The notes below the pieces were generated by a model. That model saw nothing but the letters and a program-made list of their open reading frames with translations. It made no database searches and was not told the DNA's origin. Positions 57,439-64,000 of a stretch of DNA of 64,000 nucleotides are shown piece after piece (position 1 is the first letter of the stretch; each line of letters starts with the position of its first letter). The translations under genes were made by a program, and so were the position numbers. The stretch comes from Bacillus swezeyi (lineage in GTDB: Bacteria; Bacillota; Bacilli; Bacillales; Bacillaceae). The stretch covers positions 62,001 through 126,000 of the forward strand of contig NZ_MRBK01000014.1 of the NCBI RefSeq assembly GCF_001969815.1, given 5' to 3'.

Positions 57439-58890
57439 GCGGTCCGGATCTTGGGGATTTAAAAATACGGGCCTTCTATTCTTTAAAGGCATTGGCGTGC
57501 GGATCGCAATATCGCGAAACGCTCTGTAGTCAAAAGGAATAAACGGCCACAGATAAGGCACATGGAAAGATTTCATCCTGACCAAATAAACAATCCAGCA
57601 GAATATGCCGATGACGAATCCGATCGGGCCGAATGCTCCGGCAACGATGAGAAGCACGATTCTGACGAGCCGGTTTGCCACACTCATTTCATAGCTTGGC
57701 GTGGCAAATGTGCCGATTGCCGCGACAGCCAAGTACAGGATGACCTCATGTGAGAAGAGTCCAACCTGTACAGCAACTTCCCCTATCATTAGTGCCGCCA
57801 CAAGACCGAGAGCTGTAGCAAGCGACGATGGCGTGTGAATCGCGGCCATCCTCATCATATCGACGCCTATTTCGATGATTAAAAATTGCGCCAGCAAGGG
57901 AAGGGCTCCTTTTTTTTCAGGGCCTATATATTGAAGGGCATCAGGCAGCAGTTCAGGATGAATAGAAAGCAAGAACCATAAAGGCAGCAAAAAGATTGAT
58001 GCCAGTACCGATATAAAACGAACCATTCTCATATAAGCGCCCGCAAGAGGCTTGTTCCTGTACTCTTCAGCGTGCTGCAAATGGTGCCAAAAGGTAGCCG
58101 GGGTAATCAAAGCGCTTGGCGAGCCGTCGACAAAGACGAGAATATGCCCTTCATATAAATGAACGGCCGCAGTATCCGGCCTTTCTGTATAACGGACCGT
58201 GGGATATGGGTTCCAATGTCTGCCGCCGATATATTCTTCCAGCGTTTTTTCCGCCATTGTCAGGGCATCCGTATCGATCGCTTCCAATGATTGTTTGAGC
58301 TTTTTTACATTTTCTAAATCGGCGATGTCTTCGAGGTAGGAGATGACGACATCTGTTTTGCTTCTTCTGCCGATCTGAAGGAATTCCATTCTTAATGATC
58401 GATCGCGGATTCTTCTTCTCGTCAATGCGGTGTTAAATACAATCGTTTCGACAAAACCGTCCCTTGATCCCCTGACAACACGTTCGTTATCAGGTTCTTC
58501 AGGGCTTCTGGCCGGATATGTTCTCGCGTCTATAATAATTGCGTGATCAATGCCGTCGACAAGCAGGACGGTCGGCCCTGACAACACCTGGTCAGCGACT
58601 TTGTCAAGGTCTTCCTCGGTATCAATTTCAACGTAGGGAATGTGGGTTTTAATCAGCTTTTCCAGCGGATCTTCTTCTAAACAATCCGGAGAGAGTTTTG
58701 ACAGATTTTTCAACAGATAGTGCATAATATCGTCTTTTACAAATCCATCGACCAAATAGAGCGCCATGTTTCTCCCCGCATAAACCACATCGAGCCTGAT
58801 CATGTCAAAGCTCTTATCGACCCCAAGCTTTTCATTTAAATAGTCGACATTTTCAGCTAAATTCTCCTGAACAAAATGCTTTTTTTCCAT
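57436..58890 (-). CDS. SpoVAF/GerA-family germination membrane protein
   Basis: A 484-residue GerA-A/SpoVAF-type protein of the spore inner membrane. A soluble N-terminal region (about 1-280) with VDGIDHAIIIDARTYPAR, ERVVRGSRDGFVET and RTRRRI-like NTALTRRRIRDR is followed by about five membrane helices (about 290-460). Closest in layout to SpoVAF (493 residues). In B. subtilis spoVAF lies in the spoVA operon and yqgP-yqgQ are adjacent, so this is an extra, isolated copy. No spoVA genes adjoin it. Its likely partner class, YqhR/FigP, is elsewhere in this window. Confidence 0.88.
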   Translation of the reverse strand: MEKKHFVQENLAENVDYLNEKLGVDKSFDMIRLDVVYAGRNMALYLVDGFVKDDIMHYLLKNLSKLSPDCLEEDPLEKLIKTHIPYVEIDTEEDLDKVADQVLSGPTVLLVDGIDHAIIIDARTYPARSPEEPDNERVVRGSRDGFVETIVFNTALTRRRIRDRSLRMEFLQIGRRSKTDVVISYLEDIADLENVKKLKQSLEAIDTDALTMAEKTLEEYIGGRHWNPYPTVRYTERPDTAAVHLYEGHILVFVDGSPSALITPATFWHHLQHAEEYRNKPLAGAYMRMVRFISVLASIFLLPLWFLLSIHPELLPDALQYIGPEKKGALPLLAQFLIIEIGVDMMRMAAIHTPSSLATALGLVAALMIGEVAVQVGLFSHEVILYLAVAAIGTFATPSYEMSVANRLVRIVLLIVAGAFGPIGFVIGIFCWIVYLVRMKSFHVPYLWPFIPFDYRAFRDIAIRTPMPLKNRRPVFLNPQDPDR

Positions 58891-58962
58891 TATAAAAAGC
58901 TCCCGTCAAATGAATCTGTTCTTCAAACCATTTTTAACATAACGGAAGCTTTTCATACTTTA

Positions 58963-60501
58963 TTATTGGGCTGTTTCTTTTTTTATTTTGTCCCGAAGCG
59001 TTTGATACATATCTTCATCTGGTTTTTCTTTTAAAGCTTTTTCAACGGATTGCTCCGCTTTTGTCAATTCGCCTTTTCTTGCATAGAGTACAGCCAGTTT
59101 ATAGAGGGAGACATGGTCTGAAGGGTCTTTTTTCACAATCACTTCAAGCCGCTTTTCAGCCTCTTCATATTGGCCGAGCTGAATTTCTGAAGAAGCGAGC
59201 AGCCTCAATGCGTCGCTTGAAACATCCGGCTGTTCAGCGACATCCTGCAACACCTCTTTTACTTTCTGATACTCTCCTTCTTCATACCATTTCCCTGCCT
59301 GATACAGCATGGAACTTTCCTGCATTGGCGCTGAATGTATTCCCCAATATAGGGCGCCTCCGCCTACGGCCAGCACTAAGGTCCAGCCTGCCAGCCGCTG
59401 GACAGGCTTTCTTTTTCCCGGGAGTCCGACCGCAAGCGCCGTCAAAAGCCCGCCGATCAATCCGCCGATATGGCCCGCATTATCAATATTTGAAACGGTG
59501 AAGCCCAGCCCGAGGTTCAGGATGATAATCACCATAATATTCGTTCCGATCGTTTTTAAGAAAGCTTTCCGATTCGAAAAAGCGAGATATAAAAGGGCGC
59601 CCAAGCAGCCGAAAATGGCTCCTGACGCTCCTGCTGAAGGGTATGGACTAAACAAAAAGCTGCCGATCGAACCGAAGATGCCGGCTGATATGTAAATCAC
59701 AAGAAAACGAAACGAACCGTAAACCCTTTCCGCAGCGGCGCCTACCGACAATAATGCGAATGTGTTAAACATGAGATGGACAAGGCCGATGTGAAGGACG
59801 ATCGGCGTCAGAAGCCTCCACCATTCACCCGCTAAAAGCAGGCTGTTTTCCTTGGCCCCAAAACGAATCAGCGTATGGGTATTTTGGCTCCCTCCTGATA
59901 TTTCCAAGAGGAGAAACATGATCACTTGAAGTACGGCGAAAAACCAGGTAAGAATCGGTTTTCCTCTATCAAACATCGCCGCTTCCCGCCGCCTTTCTTC
60001 CTCTCTCTTCTCAGCGGCCGCTAAAACCTCAGCTTTGATCTGCTCCACTTCTTCATATGAAGCATCCCGGATGAGGCCTGTTAAATCATCGGGGTTCAAG
60101 TTTAATGCCAGGGCGATTTTTCGGCAGCCCTCTTCAGCTGATGCCTGATCGATAAAAATCGGCACAATGCTGACTCGCTTATCTGCAACCGGATGGCTGA
60201 CAACATCCTCCCATTCATCAACCGGCGCCTGCATTGATAAATACACATTCAATATAGAAAGCTTTCGTCTGCCCGAAGCCGTTCTCAGCCGTTCTGCCCT
60301 TTCAGAAAGAGACTCAAGATCACGAACGAGCTCCTGCCTGAAATCGACATCCTTTCGGTATATGCGGATCAAATCATACGGGGCGTTCCCCCTCGCTTCA
60401 AGCCACGCTTCCCCGTACGAAGCAGGCGCCTGGACAAGCTCAAAATCCCGTTTCAAAAGGTTCCCGATTAAATTCCAGTACGTATAATCAAATAAATACA
60501 T
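58963..60501 (-). CDS. yqgP: Rhomboid intramembrane protease YqgP/GluP
   Basis: Intramembrane serine protease, implicated in cell division and glucose export and in degradation of the MgtE magnesium transporter in B. subtilis. A cytosolic N-terminal domain (about 1-180) is followed by seven membrane helices with nucleophile serine in GASGAIFG and catalytic histidine in AGHIGGLIGG. Two to three TPR repeats form the C terminus (about 400-505). ATG at 60501 follows GGAG and gives 512 residues (507 in B. subtilis). Confidence 0.94.
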   Translation of the reverse strand: MYLFDYTYWNLIGNLLKRDFELVQAPASYGEAWLEARGNAPYDLIRIYRKDVDFRQELVRDLESLSERAERLRTASGRRKLSILNVYLSMQAPVDEWEDVVSHPVADKRVSIVPIFIDQASAEEGCRKIALALNLNPDDLTGLIRDASYEEVEQIKAEVLAAAEKREEERRREAAMFDRGKPILTWFFAVLQVIMFLLLEISGGSQNTHTLIRFGAKENSLLLAGEWWRLLTPIVLHIGLVHLMFNTFALLSVGAAAERVYGSFRFLVIYISAGIFGSIGSFLFSPYPSAGASGAIFGCLGALLYLAFSNRKAFLKTIGTNIMVIIILNLGLGFTVSNIDNAGHIGGLIGGLLTALAVGLPGKRKPVQRLAGWTLVLAVGGGALYWGIHSAPMQESSMLYQAGKWYEEGEYQKVKEVLQDVAEQPDVSSDALRLLASSEIQLGQYEEAEKRLEVIVKKDPSDHVSLYKLAVLYARKGELTKAEQSVEKALKEKPDEDMYQTLRDKIKKETAQ

Positions 60502-60579
60502 CGCGACGCTCCACAATTGTTTTTGTCCATTATAACAGGAAACACGTCTGATTGCTTGGCATGAACGCCTTCGGTATTT

Positions 60580-60607
60580 TAAAAAAATCCCGCTTGAACC
60601 GGGATTT
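60580..60607 (-). terminator. Terminator of yqgO
   Basis: Stem AAATCCCG / CGGGATTT with a 7-base loop and TTTTTTT tail; overlaps the yqgO stop. Confidence 0.8.
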
Positions 60608-60779
60608 AAAAAGCCTGCTGGATAAATTTATTTCGAATAAACGGAATCCTCATCATCCAATGAATGAAATAGTGGCGGATTCTGTTCTGACCAAGAATGA
60701 AATTGATGACACGATAGCGGTTTTGAAAAAACACGAGAGCGGCGAGTGCGCCTAATACAATAAAAGTAACTTTTCTCAT
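60606..60779 (-). CDS. yqgO: Small protein YqgO
   Basis: A 57-residue open frame starting MRKVTFIVLGALAAL, with one hydrophobic N-terminal segment (about 3-18) and a basic remainder (NRYRVINF, QNRIRHYF, RIPFIRNKF). It has a perfect ribosome site, AGGAGGGATC before ATG, and a terminator at its end. Position between yqgP and yqgN equals that of yqgO in B. subtilis. Function unknown. Confidence 0.8.
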   Translation of the reverse strand: MRKVTFIVLGALAALVFFQNRYRVINFILGQNRIRHYFIHWMMRIPFIRNKFIQQAF

Positions 60780-60821
60780 ATGATCCCTCCTATAACCGTA
60801 TCGTATCTCATTTTTTAATAT

Positions 60822-61394
60822 TTATTCAGGAGAAACCCCGCAGATGAAGGTTGTTTCTTCAGTGAAAATTTGTTTGACCGGTATGTCATGCACTTCATAG
60901 GGAATCTGGCCGATGATTTGGCAATGAAAAGCGAGGGATGCCGTCTCTTTCGTAAAATCGGCCAAATATCTGTCATAATATCCGCCTCCATAGCCGATTC
61001 GATACCCCCTTCGATCAAAGCATATGCCTGGAACAAGCATGAAATCGATGTCTTCGGACGCGATCAGCTCGGTTTTATGAGCGATCGGTTCCTGCAAACC
61101 GAAGTAAACGACTTCCAGTTCGCTCTCATCTTTGAACCGGCGAAAGTGCATGTCCTTTGTCTCAGGCAAACATTTTGGAATGCAGACCGTCTTTCCTTCC
61201 CGCCAGGCCCGTTCAATAATCGGCATTGTCGGCACTTCAGGCTTTTTCGATATGGTAAGAGCGATGACAGAGGCTTCATTCCACTGTTTTGATTGAAAAA
61301 AAGACTGATGAATCGCTCGCGTTTTTTGCCGAAATTCTTGGTCAGTCAGCTTCGCAAGCGCTTTTTTGACATCGTTCCTTAAAACGCGCTTCAC
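60822..61394 (-). CDS. yqgN: 5-formyltetrahydrofolate cyclo-ligase
   Basis: ATP-dependent conversion of 5-formyl-THF to methenyl-THF. Family motif VPGICFDRRGYRIGYGGGYYDRYL (split: VPGICFDRRGYRIG, YGGGYYDRYL) forms the ATP/Mg site. 190 residues (187 in B. subtilis). Linked in function to folD and the glycine cleavage genes through one-carbon metabolism. Confidence 0.95.
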   Translation of the reverse strand: MKRVLRNDVKKALAKLTDQEFRQKTRAIHQSFFQSKQWNEASVIALTISKKPEVPTMPIIERAWREGKTVCIPKCLPETKDMHFRRFKDESELEVVYFGLQEPIAHKTELIASEDIDFMLVPGICFDRRGYRIGYGGGYYDRYLADFTKETASLAFHCQIIGQIPYEVHDIPVKQIFTEETTFICGVSPE

Positions 61395-61417
61395 TTTTCT
61401 CCCCCCTTATAAAATTG

Positions 61418-61444
61418 AAAAAACAGCAGGAAAATCCCTGCTGC

Positions 61445-61445
<1 letters not shown>
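61418..61445 (-). terminator. Terminator of rpmGA
   Basis: Stem GCAGCAGG / CCTGCTGT with TTTTTT tail just past the rpmGA stop. Confidence 0.8.
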
Positions 61446-61597
<152 letters not shown>

Positions 61598-61699
61598 TTT
61601 TTCCCTCCAAACTATATATCATTTGCTGTTCAGACTTATCTATAATACCACTTATGACGCCGGAATGCCAGGCGTTTTTTTTAGTTTGCCTGCTGTTTG

Positions 61700-62824
61700 C
61701 TAAAAAGACGGTGTATATACGCGTTCCAAAAACAATTTTCTTATCTTCTCAGGGTTATGAAGCTGCAAAATGAACGCCTTTCCCGTCTGTTTGACTTTCC
61801 TCCTGATCGCTTCGCCGCGAAGAAGGTCGTCCAGCGTCCGGGCGGCTTGGCACGGATTCTCAAAATCGACCCGAAAGCCGGTGACACGGTCAATGACGAA
61901 ATCATTCCACCCCCCATTTTTTCCCGTAGCAACGGGAACGCCTGCCGTCATGCTCTCCTGAACGGCAATGCCGAATGGTTCATATGCACTTGGAAAAGCA
62001 GCCATTTCACTGTAAGCGAGCCAGCTTTCCCTTTCTTGGTCACAGATGAAAGGAAGAATCGTGACACGTCTCTCGATTCCCAACGTTTTTGCCTCTTTCT
62101 CATATTCGCTTTTGAGGGGGCCTTCTCCGGCAATGACAAGTTCAAGATCAGGCTGCAGCATGGCGAGTTCTTTAAAAGTGCGGAGCAGTCGGAAAAATCC
62201 TTTTTCCGGAACAAATCGGCCGTAAGAAAAAAGATAAGGGACGGCTTTCAGCTGTTTTTTTGCCGTTTTTGTCTTTCGGCACGGATTTGGAATGATTTGA
62301 ACGTTTTCTGCGGCCTGTGAAGATTTCTCTTTTATCGCCTGCTTCATCATGCTGCTCAAAACAATCACTCGCCGGCTTTCTTTCAAAATCAAACGTTCAA
62401 ACAGCATCCTGTATGGATGCGCTTTTTCGCCAGCCGCTTTTTTTCGGTCGCTTTCAAGGCCATGTATCGTCGAAATAAGCGGAAGCTGCAAGGCGTGTTT
62501 AAGGTAGACGGCAGCAGGAGCCGTGACATCATCGTTTGCATGAATCAGATCAAAACGCCCTGTAAATTCGAGCACTTTTTTGATCATCTGAAAATTCATC
62601 TCTGCCAAAGCATCTTCAAAAGAAGCGCAAGCCCCGAACTTAAGCGGTATCTCAATCGTTTTCCATGCCCCGTCGCTATTTTCGAAACAGCTTTCCTCAG
62701 GACGCAGCGTGCAGACCGTAAACATGATATCATCCTTCAATAATTCAAGCTGGTTTTTCAGATAACGGCCTGCTCCGCTTTTCAGCGAGCACGGATTTTC
62801 AAGCGACAGCACCAAAATGTTCAC
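61700..62824 (-). CDS. yqgM: GT4-family glycosyltransferase YqgM
   Basis: Predicted GT-B retaining glycosyltransferase, 374 residues. The N-terminal acceptor domain shows LVLSLENPCSLKSGAGRY and DLIHANDDVTA; the C-terminal donor domain shows FSYGRFVPEKGFFRLL, VIAGEGPLKSE and the E-x7-E motif in PSAYEPFGIAVQESMTAG. Stop overlaps the yqgL region with ATGA-type spacing. Acceptor unknown; possibly a spore or cell surface glycan. Confidence 0.88.
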   Translation of the reverse strand: MNILVLSLENPCSLKSGAGRYLKNQLELLKDDIMFTVCTLRPEESCFENSDGAWKTIEIPLKFGACASFEDALAEMNFQMIKKVLEFTGRFDLIHANDDVTAPAAVYLKHALQLPLISTIHGLESDRKKAAGEKAHPYRMLFERLILKESRRVIVLSSMMKQAIKEKSSQAAENVQIIPNPCRKTKTAKKQLKAVPYLFSYGRFVPEKGFFRLLRTFKELAMLQPDLELVIAGEGPLKSEYEKEAKTLGIERRVTILPFICDQERESWLAYSEMAAFPSAYEPFGIAVQESMTAGVPVATGKNGGWNDFVIDRVTGFRVDFENPCQAARTLDDLLRGEAIRRKVKQTGKAFILQLHNPEKIRKLFLERVYTPSF

Positions 62825-63321
62825 GAAGATGCAGGCCCCTTTCCTTCTTTTAGAGAATAGCCTGTATATGCGGAAAATTGATCAGTCCAGTCATGCCGTT
62901 TATCTTGGATGAAAAAACGCTCATTGGATTTGACTCTGTTTTTCTTAAGATAAAAACGGTCAGAGGCGAGAGCCGTCAGCGAAATGTTCAGCGAATTATA
63001 AATCCGGTATTCCGCTTTGTAAAAAGCGTCCCCTAAGGCTGGAGAAACCGTTACTTCTCCTTTAAACGCCCCGGTATGTATGGTTCGCACTTTTGTTTGC
63101 CCGTCTTTTATACACATGAGCCAAATTTGTTTTTCTACATCTTTTATATCTTCAAACAGAACAGCTTCGGCAGCTGCAAGCGAAGCCTCTGTCAATTCCC
63201 ATGTCAGTGTCAATTCTTCATGTTCTTCCGAAAATATTTTTAAAATATCGTTAGAAAACAATACATCATTTCGAATACTATTCTGAAAAGGTTTTTTCCC
63301 GTATTTCCTTTTCACCGCCAT
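62821..63321 (-). CDS. yqgL: DUF4912 protein YqgL
   Basis: A 166-residue protein; DUF4912 domains often bear LTLTWELTEASLAAAEAVL and YRIYNSL patterns seen here. No membrane segment. It overlaps the yqgM start by four bases and is expected to be co-expressed with that glycosyltransferase. Ribosome site GGGAGGG. Function unknown. Confidence 0.85.
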   Translation of the reverse strand: MAVKRKYGKKPFQNSIRNDVLFSNDILKIFSEEHEELTLTWELTEASLAAAEAVLFEDIKDVEKQIWLMCIKDGQTKVRTIHTGAFKGEVTVSPALGDAFYKAEYRIYNSLNISLTALASDRFYLKKNRVKSNERFFIQDKRHDWTDQFSAYTGYSLKEGKGPASS

Positions 63322-63489
63322 GCCCTCCCTGGAAACCCTTTATTTCCTATCCTATTTGAAACGTCTTCTGGGACGCAATGAAAATTAATTTTTTCGACAA
63401 AATTTTTATTTTTTTCATTAACTCCTTTTGAAGCAAGCGTTTTTATGGTATAAAAAAGAAGGAGAAAATAAGAATTGAAGGTGATGAAC

Positions 63490-63840
63490 GTGGAAGTTGC
63501 TATCATTGCGCTGATTGTTGTCAGTATTGCGCTGATCGCATTCTCATATTTTCAAAGAGAACCGATTAAAGAAGTTGAACAAGAGCTGGAAACACTTCAG
63601 CTGTCGGCCATGCAGGAAATCTATAAGCTGAAAAAGAAAATGAAGGTGCTTGAAGAAGAGCTTATCGATTCAAATGTTGTCGTCCGCAGACCAAACGTAG
63701 GAATCAGCCAGCATATCGCAAAACAGATTCTTTCAAAGTATCAAAACGGCATGTCGGTGGATGCCATCGCGAAAGCGGAGCATGTCTCTGTTGAAGATGT
63801 AAAAGCGATCATTAAAGACAACGAGAGGGTGCTTGTATGA
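63490..63840 (+). CDS. yqzD: YqzD membrane-anchored protein
   Basis: A 116-residue protein: N-terminal membrane anchor (about 3-22), a coiled-coil segment (EVEQELETLQ to KVLEEELIDS), then a small helix-turn-helix-like C terminus (IAKQILSKYQNGMSVDAIAKAEHVSVEDV). This resembles a membrane-tethered DNA- or protein-binding domain. Start GTG at 63490 fits AAGGTGA; TTG at 63475 is the alternative. Overlaps yqzC by four bases. Confidence 0.8.
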   Translation: MEVAIIALIVVSIALIAFSYFQREPIKEVEQELETLQLSAMQEIYKLKKKMKVLEEELIDSNVVVRRPNVGISQHIAKQILSKYQNGMSVDAIAKAEHVSVEDVKAIIKDNERVLV

Positions 63841-64000
63841 CGAGACAAAGTGTACAGGCCTTTGCCGGAGGAATGATTTTAGCTACGGCGGTTCTTGCCG
63901 GAGCATTTTACCTGACCGACAACGGAAAAGCCGAGGCTTCAAAAGACAGTCAAAAGATCAGTGAAGCAGACGTCAAAACGTATTTGAAGGCCAACCAGCA
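63837..64000 (+). CDS. yqzC: YqzC, N-terminal part (cut by window edge)
   Basis: 54 codons visible. Starts MTRQSVQAFAGGMILA with a membrane anchor (about 8-30) and continues into a soluble helical section (KISEADVKTYLKAN). The ATGA overlap with yqzD indicates translational coupling. In B. subtilis yqzD-yqzC precede the pst phosphate transport genes. The C-terminal part is outside the window. Confidence 0.8.
   Translation, partial: MTRQSVQAFAGGMILATAVLAGAFYLTDNGKAEASKDSQKISEADVKTYLKANQ

Noticed and set aside
60552..60755. 67-residue plus-strand frame near yqgO
   Set aside because: Antisense to yqgO, which has a perfect ribosome site and terminator; the plus frame has neither.
61697..62320. 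207-residue plus-strand frame
   Set aside because: Entirely antisense to yqgM, a complete glycosyltransferase; composition is that of a shadow frame.

Overview
The window is a 64 kb stretch of chromosome from an endospore-forming Bacillus of the B. subtilis group. Gene order follows the spo0A-to-yqzC segment of B. subtilis almost gene for gene. The protein sequences diverge enough from B. subtilis to suggest the B. licheniformis/paralicheniformis branch; the species call is an inference. Function names rest on recognising conserved Bacillus families and their order; no database was searched.

Layout. Positions 1-780: the N-terminal fragment of a tyrosine integrase followed by a gene-free stretch, probably the edge of a mobile element against the 3' end of spo0A. 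784-9806 (minus): spo0A, spoIVB, recN, argR, yqxC, dxs, ispA, xseB (sporulation control, DNA repair, arginine control, isoprenoid synthesis). 9799-15046: xseA, folD, nusB, yqhY, accC, accB. 15223-20504: the eight-gene spoIIIA operon for the mother cell-forespore channel. 20598-27753: yqhV, efp, yqhT, aroQ, yqhR(figP), yqhQ, yqhP, yqhO, mntR, lipM. 27934-31394: yqhL, then an opuA glycine betaine transporter operon not found here in B. subtilis. 31769-36032: gcvT-gcvPA-gcvPB under a tandem glycine riboswitch. 36283-39500: yqhH-yqhG (SNF2 helicase pair), sinI, sinR. 39613-41799: tapA-sipW-tasA biofilm matrix operon behind a cluster of SinR boxes. 42070-46917: yqzG, a possible dispersed repeat, yqzE and the comG competence pseudopilus operon. 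47083-49039: rsbRC, tRNA-Gln, mgsR (sigma-B-type promoter), yqgY. 49081-52727: yqgX, yqgW, yqgV, yqgU, yqgT. 52894-53841: an extra siderophore-binding lipoprotein with a Fur box. 54053-64000: yqgS (LTA synthase), glcK, yqgQ, an extra SpoVAF/GerA-type protein, yqgP, yqgO, yqgN, rpmGA, yqgM, yqgL, yqzD and partial yqzC.

Together the segment holds the decision circuit for sporulation versus biofilm (Spo0A -> SinI -| SinR -| tapA operon). It also holds major sporulation machinery (SpoIVB, SpoIIIA channel), germination-related membrane proteins (a SpoVAF paralogue and YqhR/FigP), DNA uptake (ComG) and stress regulators (RsbRC, MgsR). The parts that differ from B. subtilis are the integrase edge, the opuA insertion, the siderophore-binding gene, the SpoVAF paralogue, the repeat near comG and the apparent absence of the yqxL-yqhB pair beside comGA. 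Many genes start at TTG or GTG, and several starts given here are moved from the longest open frame to the start that fits the ribosome binding site and the family length.
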